Assembly (NCBI GenBank): GCA_032622095.1
Contig: CP136063.1
Span: 11,885,814 to 11,949,813 of the forward strand
DNA: 64,000 nt
Source: Siphonodentalium dalli
Lineage: Eukaryota; Mollusca; Scaphopoda; Gadilida; Siphonodentaliidae
Direction of reading: 5' to 3'
Below, in pieces: positions 1 through 13,100 of this stretch. The notes under the pieces are model-generated. The model was given only the letters and a program-made list of their open reading frames with translations, was not told where the DNA came from and searched no databases. Both the position numbers and the translations under genes were made by a program. Every line of letters starts with the position of its first letter. Positions within the stretch are counted from its first letter, which is position 1.

Positions 1-730
1 TATATCTAGTGTCATATCTATGGATGAATTTCCAACATCATAGTACAATACAACATATCAGTACATTATGATTTGACAACAACATAACTGTTTGAAGAAG
101 CAACTTAACACTCATACTGTGGATGGCTTTGATTTATTTGGCAACACAATTATCGTGGGTTTTCACCAGAAAGCTTTTTGGTCAGGAAATGAATTCGTGG
201 ATCAGATATCATAATAGCTACCAGCTCCATTTCAAACGTTGACCAGTTAGTTATTTATGTAGTCTGCACGTCGTGAAACCAATAGCCCTGAATGAATATT
301 TTATTATAAAAAGGATTACGTTTCATCTAGTCTCCTTTATATGATGACATATCGAAAACAGACGTAATGACCGATCGTCATTTCCTTCTCCTATATTTCT
401 CATTCAACTCTAGTAAATTATTTCGTTGGAGGCTGAGTTCGTGTTTTAGCAAAACCACAAAATCAACGAATAACAGACACCACCCCCCGCGAATTAAAAT
501 GATTTTACAATAGTATCCGCGGATATAAAGACTAAGGCTAACACAATGTCTCAATACAGCAAGCAAATGGTAGAATGGTGAATTATATACGATAACACTT
601 GTTGAATGGTAGACTGGTATAATATTTATGCTAACAAATATTTGAGTTACAACTTCGAAAGCGCAATTGCTCAACCATTTGTGAAATTAGATAGGCTGGA
701 AACATGCATCTACATAAATCCGAAACGCAT
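1..730. other. No gene seen; presumed intron of the adhesion GPCR
   Basis: AT-rich sequence with no exon that fits the required splice phase (phase 2) on the minus strand and no recognisable repeat apart from the array that starts at 731. Confidence 0.5.
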
Positions 731-939
731 ATAGGTAGTACCCACCCACCACCCCATCCCACAACCCATAGTATCTTATGCGCCGCAAGCTCTGGTATAT
801 AGGTAGTGCCCACTCACCATCCCATCCCGCCACCATAGTATCTTATGCGCCGCAGGCGCTCGTATATAGGTAGTACCAACACACCACCCCATTCCGCCAC
901 CCATAGTATCTTATGCGCCGCAGGCGCTCGTATATAGGT
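731..939. repeat. Tandem repeat, 3 copies of about 70 bp
   Basis: Three diverged units each read ggtagtacc..caccacccc..catagtatcttatgcgccgcaggcgctcgtatata. Each carries the small GC hairpin gcgccgcaggcgc in otherwise AT-rich surroundings. Confidence 0.9.
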
Positions 940-1042
940 TGAAAGGTGGATACAACTCGCATTCTTAATCTGCTTAATACTGTATAATATAATCGACTTT
1001 CTTTGTGATGATGCTTAACACTGTCGAAAATAATCGACTTAC

Positions 1043-1103
1043 TCTGGGATGATGCTATCCAAGTTCCCATAGAAAGCTACACTGAAGAACAAATCTGTGT
1101 CAT
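1043..1103 (-). CDS. Adhesion GPCR exon: GAIN-B strand (SVAFYGNL)
   Basis: 61 bp, phase 1 in and phase 2 out. The acceptor is aatatgttgcag and the donor CCCAGA/GTAAGT. It encodes DTDLFFSVAFYGNLDSIIP, matching the GAIN-B strand written as hSFVLYxNLxxhL in other adhesion GPCRs. It is the most downstream exon I can support in the window. The next exon, which must begin in phase 2, was not found between 1 and 1042. Confidence 0.72.
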
Positions 1104-4100
1104 CTGCAACATATTGAACATTTCTTAATTACATAAAAATAACACTCATATAATCCCTCGGCGATGAAAAGTAAATACATTTTTAATTCCCGGTATATTC
1201 CAGATATCGGGTAAAAGTTTCTGCTACTATCTAACATACATATCAGTCAAATCAGATTGATGTTTCTTTGTTCCAGAGAGCATTCATTCACAACCAAGAA
1301 CAAGCTGCATTACCAGGTTGCGCGTTGGGAACAATTAATTTAATGTTGGTATCAACATGTGCGTGTCTATGCCTTGAAGAGGGTGTGTACCTCCCATATG
1401 GATGTCTGACTCTTCAGTGATTATATCCCGCCCATTTCATATAGTTGTGTTAGTTATTTCTGTCTTGCTTTGTTCTTATAGGTCTTTATTTAATTTTAAT
1501 TAGTTATTCCAATAAAATAGATGGAACATGTTCGTAAACTCCTCCTTTTTCAACCTCTGCATAACTTTCGAGGTTTCTACATCTGGAATATTCTCGAAGC
1601 TTTCACACATCATTTTCAAACAAATGCATTCTCACATGTCTATGTCTGACACTATGAAATCTCCCCCTTTCAAAACTTGGCGTTACAAAATATTTCCCTT
1701 TTAACATTTGACACCTTAATATGTGTGGTTAACTCTGTTTAAACATTTAACACCTTAATTAATTTTAAAATCGATCAAACTGCAATTGCACTCCATAAAG
1801 CACATGATTAAGTCATTAGATCCATGCATAGAATGCTCTGGAATATTCGTAATAAAGCTTCTCTGTGAAAATGCCAATAACACAGCTATCATTAAAATTG
1901 TTGCTCACATAACAGCTAGAATTTTCTGGAAGCTCGACAAAGCACACCAGCTATATAATTCAGTTATAATTGTTGCAACTAAATTGACGCAGCACTGCGC
2001 CATTATCTCAAAAACGTATCTTAATCATATTGTCAATTGTTAAACAAAATTAGTTCATTATACCGTCTTCTGTTCAATCAGTGTGCCATAATGCTGCCCA
2101 TAAGGTTTCAATATTATGCATGTGTTGATAAGGTCGGCAAATTTCCAGAATCTAGATATTGAAGCGTGATGTAAGAATGTGTGAGTTGAGAATGATCTAG
2201 ACAAATTAAATTCTAGAATAATGTTATTTCCTTATAAAACCTGATCAATTTCCATATCATCACAGTATCACTTTATTTTTTCAAATTGAATTGAAAAATA
2301 ATTTACAATTCTGGAAAGGACTCTAAGGATCTCTTGTTAGGTACGTTCTTCATGTTTTAATGAAACTTGTATATTTAGTACTGATTATATCATGCATATA
2401 TAACATATAATGTAGCGCTGTGATCTTCACTGGCTTTTCTGTGTAAAAGGGGCACTATTTTGTGTCTTTTCTACATAACAGTAAGTATGTGTTCTTTACT
2501 TTTTTGTCTAAAGTGGTGTTTTAAATAAATGCTATTTACTGTGCGTTCTTTTCTTTTAGGTCTACGCTATTGGGTCCGTCGGTCGCTTTTCTTTTTTCCA
2601 GCCAATGTCTGATATCAACGTGTTTATCGACATTAAATTCTCAGAGAGTAACAATTTTTGGCTCCCCAGTTGATGACTGTAAATTAGTCCGTCCATGGTG
2701 AATGTTTGACCTCAAATGACGTCCTATCAATACAATTTGTAACAACCAATCATAGCTCGTTTCTAAATCTATAACATGTACATGCCTGATATGAACACGT
2801 TTCTAATAACGCGTATGTACACGTTTTTGGTGCATTGAATATAATCAACTAATCAAAGTTTATTATAAGTGTGACCAATCAAATATAAAATATTAGATCT
2901 GAATCGAATACTCCTGTCCAGAAATGATACTATTGATTAATATTAATTATATATTTTCTGGTCTAAAAAGGTGTGGTTGTTTAGCTAACGAACAATAGTG
3001 GTTACTGTTAACAGAGACCAGACATTTTATTGTGTAATTTTGTCACAAATAAACATTAATTATACTCATCGCTTATATACATGGAATAAAACAATACAAA
3101 CAATCAATCTGAGACATTTGACATTCGGTACGTAGCCATAGGAACAACCTAATGCTCTATATCGCTATACGGTATCTCCATAATTGTCTGTTCTAAAAAT
3201 AGACAAATAAACGGCCCCAATCAAATATTTGAAATAAAATCAATATTAATTGATAGAAGCCGTGTGGGGTCTTCAGTTCATATTTGTTATTTTATACCCA
3301 CGCAACTATTTCAAATTTGTTATTTAAAGATATAATCCATCTTTAAGGTTTAACTCATTAACACATCATCTTGTCCACCGATGCCGATGACAACTTAGGT
3401 CTTGAAAGACCATACAGTAAAGAGCGTTAATTACAGAGCTCCGTATGCGCAGACCATATAGTAAATAGTGCTCCTTTTACGCATACAAGTAAATAGTGTT
3501 GATGTAAAACACCAGTTTACACCAAAAAGTCAGTAAATATCACAGCGCTATGTTATACGTTATATATGAATGACGTAATCAATATTAAATATGAGGGGTT
3601 TACTAACATACCTTAACAATATATTCTAAGTCCTTTCCAGAATTGTACATTATTTTTCAAACGTTCAACTTGAAAAAAGGAAGTGATACTGTGATTATCA
3701 GGATATTATAATGAAATAACAATATTCTAGAATATAGTTTGTCTGGAACATTCTCATTACAAACATTCCTACAGCACTATTCAATATCTGGAATCTTCTG
3801 GATTTTTGTCCTGGAACTTTTTCCAACATTATCAACCCACAAGTAATTTCGGAACTTTCTGGGCAGCATTATGTAACATTGTTTGAATGGAAGATGGTAT
3901 AGATAACTCATTTTCTTAGACAATATTATTTTGACAAGTTGTTGAGATTATGGCGCAATGCTGTGTTAGTTTAAATGCGACAATTATAACGAAATTATAT
4001 AGCTGGCGTGCTTTGTCGACTCTAATGATGTTTACTGATTTCTGGCACATAATCAATTATGTGTATTAAAACCACGTGCCGTGCAACACTACCTACTGAT

Positions 4101-7100
4101 AGCTAGATGCTGCGTGGGTATTGTTAATATCTAGACGCTGTGTGAGTATGGTTAGCTAGATGTCGTGTGGGTATGGTTAATAGCTAGATGCTGTGTAAGT
4201 ATGGTTGATAGCTAGACGCCGTGCGGGTATGGTTACGCCACGTGGCTATGGTTCTGATCGCTAGACGCCGTGTGGGTATGTTACGCCACGTGAGTATGGT
4301 TAATAGCTAGACGCCGCGTGAGTATGGTTGATCTAGACGCCGAGTGAGTATGGTTGATAGCTAGACGCCCCATGAGTATAGTTGATCTATACGCCGATTG
4401 AGTATGGTTGATAGCTAGTTGCCGCGTGGGTATGGTTAATATATATAAAATGTAATTGCCCCTTTGCTCCATAATCTATACATTTATATCCGTGGGAAGG
4501 CGATCCCTAGGAGAAAATAATGTATCATTTCATCACGGGCCGTCGAACCTACGAAGAATATATGTATATTAAACATGGTTGGACGTACCGTATACGTGGT
4601 CCAATTGGTAATCGACACGGGTTTGAGCACGGGCGTTGGTCGTATATATTTATAGATAATTATTTTGTAAGACACGAGTCTCTTTCACTCTCTTTTACGC
4701 ACTCTTCCCGAAAGATGTAAATTATATATGATTATCCGTGACTGCTCGTTTACCTGTTTATACTTATAAATATCATCATGTCTAAGAGTTCTGACTTAGT
4801 GAAGGAACCTGGGAGTACTAAATACTCGAGTACAGCCGGCTTCCAGAAGATTCTAGCGTTGTATGCAATGAACATTTTTACTGATACCTATGGTATTGGC
4901 ATTTCACAGAGAAGCTTTTTAACAAATATTACGGAGCATTGTATGCCTGGTGCTAATTACTTAAACGTGTTTCTATATGGAGTGCTATTGCAGTTTGATC
5001 GATTTTGAAATTGATTAAGGTGTTAAATAATTAAAGAGGGTTAGCTACATTAAGGTACCAAATTTTAAAAGTGGAATATTTTGTAACGCCAGAAAATGAT
5101 GTGCGAAAACTTCGACAATATTCTAGATATCAAAGGCTCGAAAATTGTGTGGTTGTTGATAGAGGAGCAGCTTAGGAACGTGTTGCATTTATTTTATTGG
5201 CATATAGAATGTCTAATTAATTAAATAAAGACACAGACACAGAAAAGGTGAAGTTTAAGTGATACAATCACGAACACAACTATAGGGGAGGGGCGTGATA
5301 TAAACAATGAGGATTTAGACACCCATCAGAGAAGCAAACACCCTCTTGAATATATAGACACGCACATGCTGCTGTTGGTGAATTTATAAGAGTGTATGCC
5401 AATTAACGGTTGCTGATCGAACCACATGAGTATTGCGCCTAATATGTATGTGCTCAGTGAATTTCAGATTAAAATGATTCACCATCTAATTGTAAGGCTC
5501 ATCCTTTTCCGATAAGATAGCTGTCAGACGTATCCGTTTGTATTGCCTTAATATGTGTGAAAGCAGTGTCCGCTATCTTTTCAAGTCATGCTGTAACATT
5601 ATTGTAATAGTAGGTTGCCATGGTAACAGTATTGTACTGATATTAGGACACGTTTACCCTTACTTCCATAACATTTCTTTAGCGATGATTTCTCTATTCG
5701 CACTGAACCGGCTTCGCTTGCGTTCCATCTTGTAAGATTTTCTGTAAGTTCTGGGAACTCGATCTTGGCGGCCTTTGTCCGTTTTACTTGGATAACTGAA
5801 TTGTGAAATATCTTTGAATTGCAAATGATACTGCAAACGTTTTACGAATGTTGTATTACCAACTTGATGCTAGTTTGTGGTTTAATTAGTGGGGTTCATT
5901 TTAAAGTGGATTAAGTACAATATTGCAAGTGTTTGTATTTCGATATGTGCATGTTGTGTTATTCATTTAAATTAACCATGCATATGTGGTTGTGCTCTAT
6001 GATCAGTCCATGTGTTAACGGTCGTGTGTATTACTATGACACTTACTATGCTGGATCTTCATAAACAATACATTTGTCAATGAGTATGTTAGCACACGAC
6101 TATAAACTAGCATGCAAAACACAGGCAACAATCTCGAAAACAGATATACTTATATCTGTCGACCTATTTACTTAGGCGTGTCCAAATGAAATTAAAACAT
6201 TACTGTACAAAATGTTTAACAGAGACGACGTCAACTTGCGTAGTGTCAACATTCGGTTGAATTCATCGTGTAATACAGTTTCGGGTTTTCATTCAAAACA
6301 AAACTTAAATACTGCTCGTTTCGGTTTATTGAACTTTATTGAAACAGATCTCTCAAACTTTGTCGATAATTTGATTATCATGCAGTGTATTTGTACTCAG
6401 TAAACGAGTTGTACACGTTTTTTTTTAGAATACAGAATACCGTTATGTATTATGTATTAAAGTATATTTTTCGGTGAAATATAATAAATAGAGCATGTCT
6501 TGTAGTTGACTGCGCGGGTGTAGTGCCCTGTGATCGCTTTGGATCGTGAATTATACACACCCACTTGGGACCATACCTTCGTAGTCAAATCCAAGCCATG
6601 ATATATTTAGTAATTAGTGCATATACCATAAATATTCACGTTATGCACTTAGCACGATTACCATATGACTACTGCATCTAATTTCAAGAGGAAGCGCGTT
6701 ACATTGAAATCGTTACAAGATTGTGTTTGTAATAATAAATACAATTCATGGGGAAAGTTGGTGAAAATTTTGTATGAGACATCTCATATTAATCACTTTG
6801 GACACTAGGTTCAACCAATGCGGACATTTCCGGACGGGTGACTGTGGCTGTTCTGTTTTCTACATTTAACATCATATAAGAGAATGCATGTGTTAGGGGA
6901 ACTGGGTGAAAATGTTACAAATTAATGCACTTACCTATGTTTGGTGTGATGATTGATTGATGCACTTACCTATGTTCGGTGTGATGACTGATTGATTGAT
7001 GCTCTTACCTATGTTTGGTGTGATGATGATTGATTGGTTGATGCACTTACCTATGTTTGGTGTGGTTGATTGACTGATGCACTTACCTATGGTTGGTGTG

Positions 7101-10100
7101 ATGATTGATGTACTTACCTATGTTTGGTGATGACTGATTGATTGATGCACTTACCTATGTTTGATGTGATGATTGATTGATGCACTTACCTATGTCTGGT
7201 GTGATGATTGATTGATTGATGCACTTACCTATGTTTGGTGTGGTTGATTGATTGATTGACTGATGCACTTACCTATGTCTGGTGTGGTTGATTGATTGGT
7301 TGATGCACTTACCTATGCCTGGTGTGATGATTGATTGATTGATGCACTTACCTATGTCTGGTGTGATGATTGATTGATTGATGCACTTACCTATGTCTGG
7401 TGTGATGATTGATTGATTGATGCACTTAGTGCCACTTACCTATGTTTGGTGTGGTTGATTGATTGATGCACTTACCTATGTTTGGTGTGGTTGATTGATT
7501 GATGCACTTACCTATGCCTGGTGTGATGATTGATTGATTGATGCACTTACCTATGTCTGGTGTGATGATTGATTGATTGATGCACTTACCTATGTCTGGT
7601 GTGATGATTGATTGATTGATGCACTTAGTGCCACTTACCTATGTTTGGTGTGGTTGATTGATTGATGCACTTACCTATGTTTGGTGTGGTTGATTGATTG
7701 ATGCACTTACCTATGTTTGATGTGATGATTGATTGATGCACTTACCTATGTTTGGTGTGATGATTGATTGTACTCCTTCTTCAATAGTTAGTCCCTGACT
7801 AACTATTCTTCCAAGTTGCTCCACAGATTTCATCAGAGATGAAACTTTGTTTTGGTCCTGTGTTTTCAGAGAAAATAACGTAATATCCTAATTATAACAC
7901 ACAACCACGTGGTTAGGTCACGTGACTAGGTGGACACTTCATTCCGTTTGTATTCACTCTTTAAGCTAACCACAGTAGCACACAACCACGTGGCTAATTG
8001 GAAACTTCATTCCGTTTTTATTATTTTTTTAAGCTAAACACAGTGACACACAACCATGTGGCTAGGTGGACACTTCATCCCATTTTATTCACCATTTAAG
8101 CTAAACACAGAGGCACACAACCACGTGACTAGGTGGACACTTCATTCCGTTTCTTCTATTCACTCTGTAATCTATCCACAGAGGCACACAACCATGTGAC
8201 TAGATGGACACTTCATTCCGTTTAATTCGCTCTTTGAGCTGACAATGCATGTTGGATGTGACTTTTTCTCATCAATTAAATTGTGTTCTACACGGACGCA
8301 CATTAATAGTATACACACATACACGCTAGAAAAAAATGAGGATAACCATTCCAACTTTCAGCTGATACATATTCACTAGGTATTTGTAAGGTTTTTGATA
8401 AACAATGTGACAATCCTAAAGACTATCTCTCTGTAAACATGTAAACAAGACTCCTGTCCGGAAATGCTTCCATCGATTAATATTGATTATATTTCGAATA
8501 TGTTCTGGCATATAAAGGTGTGGTTGTTTGGCTAACAAACAACATTTATTACTGTTAACAGAGACCAGAAATTTTAATGTGTAATTTTTTCACAAATAAA
8601 CATTAATTAGACTCATTATCGCTTATAACTATGGAATAAAACAATACAATCAATAAATATGGGATATTTGACGTTCGGTAAGTAGCTATATGAACAGCCT
8701 AATGCTCTCTTTCAATATATGATATCGCCTGAATGGTCTGTTCTAAAAATAGAACTATAAAGTGTCCCAATTAATCATCTCATTTATTAATAAATTATTC
8801 GAAATAAAATCCATAGTAATTGATGGAAGCGTTTCCGGGCAGAGGCCTTCAATTCATATTTAATATTTTATACCCATGCAACTATTTCAAATTTGTTATT
8901 TAAAGAGATAATCCATCTTTAACATGTATATGAGTTACTAAACGAAGCTATCGCCTAACAAGTTAGATGCATCTCCATGTCGTACCTGTAGTTTTTTAAA
9001 TGCGTCATGGGTCTGCTCTTCCATATGCCGTCGCTGCTGGAATTTATATTTACAAATGACTATTACAATACCTGTTGATTGATGACATCCCAGTTACCAT
9101 TATTATCTTTGTCTATAACATTACTAACAGCTTGTATAAAATCCTGAAAACAGACAAGGTGCACACCAATATATAATATGTTAAGTAGTGCAGGGCGTGT
9201 GATCATTAGGCTGCATGCTGAATACAGGTTCCAAAGGGTTCCGTTTAAAATGTGCTGCAAGCTCCCTATATCTGCGCGAAGCTCACGCAGTTTAAGATCA
9301 TATAATGTGCGCGAAGCGCAGAAAGGGGCTGTAGGCCCTTCCCCCGCTAAATAAAGTCTCCCGAATTTAGCCTGTTTCAGTATAGATAAAGTAAGCTATT
9401 TTTGATTGTTGCGTTCCATATGTGCATACATATACATGGGTTGGGGAGATGGGGGTGGGGGTAAAAATACAGTTTTATTAAAATGAAGTGTGCATACAAA
9501 TAGGCCGCGCAGTGCAGGCGTGTGCTCATTAGGCGGCATGCTGAATACAGGTTACAAAGGGGGTCCGTTCAAAACGTGAAGCAAGCTCCCGAATGAAGGT
9601 TCCTGAATTGAGTATGTATGTTTCAGTTGGGGCATATTTATATAGTAGCATTTAAATAATATACTGATTGTGTTACGTTCAATATGTGCATGCGCATATG
9701 TGGACTGGGTAAGTAGAAATAGTTTTAGTAAAATAAAGTGTTCCAACGCGCATCCAGTAACAAAAAAGATAAGCATGACCATTACATGTGTCCATGAACG
9801 CGAACACTAGAAAATATCAAAGAACATTTATATACCCGGCATACCCCAAACGTCACCCCTTTGGCCTACTACTTGATGGACAAGCCGTCAAACATATTTC
9901 AGTCCCCTCGCTACGCGATGTCTGAAAGCTGTCGGCATGTGTATTTTCTAACATTTGTCACTGAAGTGTTACAATTCATTCTGGCTTTATCTAGATAATT
10001 TGCTAATTAATATGGACAGTATATCATACCAGCTGGTCAGCCGTGAGTACGTTAAATATAATTTAGTTTGTAATTCATGGAGTTGTCTAAAAGGAAACTG

Positions 10101-13100
10101 AATCTTAGCCATCTGTGCTCCTTTGTCTGTATTGCACGTGTATGATAACATTATTCCTACCAGGGGAATTGGAATAATTAAAGCTTATTAGAATGCTGTG
10201 CCTCATAGTGAGATATACTGAGTCATAAACTCTCTAAGCGACGGTCCTTATCTCATGGCCTTACCAATCAGTATGACTGAACGTTGAGACAAAGCCAGCT
10301 TAGATCTTCCATATTTCCCCCAGATATTTCAGATTCTCTTCCACGCATGCTCGGAGAGAAGTTGTAATGATTTTATCTCTGTGACAGCTCGTGAACATGT
10401 TTGTGTTGAATAAATTTCATCCTTTCTAAGAGTTCTTACTTAGTGAACAGGAAAACTGGGTGTGCAACAGAGTTCAGTTTCTCAGAATAATGCAGCATGA
10501 ATTGTAACCTACACACGTCACAAATAAATGAATGCGACAGTTTTTAACGTTACGTGTAGGTGCGGGCAGCGGTAAGTCCTGAATAGGGACTGAATTCTGC
10601 ATGGAGCTTGCTAGATGGACTGCCTAATTAAAGTTAAAACTACCGGAGTCTATATTCAATGCAGGATCAATCGGGGGTTTTCGAAGTGAGAATAGGAAAA
10701 TATCTCGTGGACGGATTTTAACTTACCAAATACATACATAGTACCAGTATAGCTTGGGAATTTAATGGGTGCCATTGACACTGACATAAATGGTTAATTT
10801 CGCGTTGGATTAAAGAAGTACAATGGCGGGAAAAACAATGGAACAGGTACACGAATACTCTGGAGAAAGCCAAGTATATTCGGATGAAGGGACATCGGTT
10901 GGAGGTTATATGGTGCGAGTTTCGGTAGTACTGTAGAAATCTTGGTATTCGAGATTTTCTCGACAAACAATGGCTGGTGTTCGACTAAAAATGGGGGTAT
11001 GTGAGGTGCATATATTAGACGATATAGTGGATGCAAGCTTGAAATGAATGGCTCATCATACACTAGACTCACATCAATACACAGACTTATACCACAAATT
11101 TTATTTTTCGTTTTTCAGAGAAACCACACATCATGACTTATGTAAAGCGGCCGCGGGTGATTGTTTGGTCTCAGACACTTCACGGGGTCATTATCTGACT
11201 TAAAACCCACACACCCATGTGCACACCATATTCGAATGGCATATTGGTATTCGGACACTGTGTTGTGAACACAGTGGTCTTTCAAATGTGTATTAATGTA
11301 TACGCTGAATGCTCATGTTGGCCAATGCGCCGCTTTGCTGAACGGCCATTATAACCTTCAATCCAATAATTTTATTGGTTTGGCCTATATATCGCTGACC
11401 TGACAGCGAGCGGTTGGCAACTGTGCGTGTGATATCTTAACACAAGCTGTAGTCGTCACATTTCGGCTGAATGCGAGTTATCATTAATCACGAAAAAGTA
11501 CCGTATTGTTCGCCACCTCATACTTATGGACTGGCTTCCCCATTCAGAATCCAGACCCGCAAATTAAGAGTCATGCTATCGTGTCACAGTATGCATGTGA
11601 GATAACTTTTTTCATTTTTATCTATTTCAGCCTTTTATCTTACTAGTATATGATTTCATATCCAATCGTTATTTGTTGAGCGATTACTAGCTTGAATTGC
11701 AATAACCCCCATTTGGTCAAAGAAGGGACGTGGTTACATGGGTTTCGAAGCTTCAAGCTTCGAAATATCAATTGCACCTCCTCCGTTTTGCAAATTGCCC
11801 TGCATCCCTTTTCGGGTTATCAACTTAACATTCTTCTACTGGATTTCTTGTTTTCTCTTAGTTTTATGTTTTGCCCGTCCATTTTATGGTTGATGTTGTT
11901 ACGTTTTAATCGTTAATTTTAGAGTAGACGCAATTACATCTTGAAACCCATAATTATCGTTCTTAACATTCTATTATTCATAGAACTTTCTTTTAGTTTA
12001 CCTTTATTAAATTTAGAGATAGACCGATAAATTATTTCTATAATATGACTGTGGGGGTGGGGGTTGGTTGGTCAAACTTATCATACATGACGATCTGTTT
12101 CATCTAAGGTTTATATGTACATACACGAACTTTATTTTGCTTGGCAATCAACATGTTATATTTAAATATTGATGTGGAAATGTAATATCTGTTTGGGTAT
12201 GTCCAACTAGGAATTTCCAACTGCATTTGCAACCAAAAAAAATCTGAAAAAATATATTTGTGCTGCAAGTATGCAACTGGTATAGTTCACGCTCTCCACG
12301 TGTTGTATATATATCTTGCCAAACATCCGCTATGGTGGTAGTTTTTCCAAATTATGACACCTTTAGTACAAATTTTCAGCAAATGTAAGAACGATTTTAA
12401 TTTTAACATTAGATAAATGTAAACTTATTGTTATATAAACAATTGATGTGTCATTGACTCATTGATAGTTCCAACTATTGAACATTTTGATAAAAGTTTC
12501 GCGTGAAACCATCTCGGGGACCTCGGTGGCTCAATCGGTTAGGGATACCACTCCAAGCCGTTTCGCCCTCCAGCGCTGGCGATAAAGGTTCAAATCCACA
12601 TGTTTCCATCGTGGACTTTGTAACTCGAAATCGTTATCTGGTGGAGTTGCCAGTTACTCGCCGATGGTCGGTGGTTTGCCGCACATGGTTGACGAGTTTA
12701 TCAGCCATTGAAATCACTGTTAGATTAGTCGCAAGTGTGCGGATTTCCTCCACCACTAAAACTAGCAATGTCGTGATTTGGCCTTAGTGGCTAAAGCGAC
12801 AATAAACCCCAATCAATCAATCAATCAATCAATCGGGTGAAACCATCTCAATTCACTATCATTGTCTGACATTTTTCGCAAATTTGGAATTCAGTTCAGC
12901 ATCCTTTTGCTCTACCAAAATCATAATAGTTCATAGTAGCACCCATCAGCATAAAAGCAGGACCACTTAACCAGGAGTGTTTATTCCTCTCCGATGTGGT
13001 CATTGTTTTGCTGGTCAGTATTTAGATAATGCACAGTTGAGCTGATAATGACTCGCAAAATAATTACCACATCGGCGAGCTAACACATCGGCGTCTTCTC

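Larger units (their letters stand above)
1340..5382. mobile_element. About 4-kb long-inverted-repeat (foldback-like) element in the GPCR intron
   Basis: The left arm, about 1340-2560, reappears as reverse complement in two blocks on the right, 3440-4040 and 4845-5382. Landmarks: agtcctttccagaattgt at 3629 against acaattctggaaaggact at 2306; the cagctatataatt block at about 1950 against the right copy at about 3990; tgcaattgcactccataa at 1781 against the complement near 4975; tctttatttaatt at 1481 against the complement near 5220. Arms are imperfect (many substitutions and indels), so the structure is old. The right arm is split at 4040-4845 by about 800 bp that include a minisatellite. No transposase ORF lies inside. 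The loop (2560-3440) contains a copy of the MITE family described at 27602. The whole element sits between the GPCR exons at 1103 and 5664. Confidence 0.8.

Noticed and set aside
121-215. Minus-strand IMISDPRIHFLTKKLSG as the next GAIN-B exon
   Set aside because: It would start in phase 1 while the exon at 1043 ends in phase 2, and its acceptor (ggagctggtag) has no pyrimidine tract.
6922-7770. CRISPR-like array
   Set aside because: Units are contiguous without unique spacers and the setting is a eukaryotic intron; it is a minisatellite.
12516-12600. Possible tRNA gene
   Set aside because: The head has A and B boxes but no proper cloverleaf end, and it continues into a SINE body and tail. 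The same holds for 16960-17050.
12503-12787. 95-codon open frame on the plus strand
   Set aside because: It is the translation of a tRNA-derived SINE with A and B boxes and target duplications, not a protein gene.
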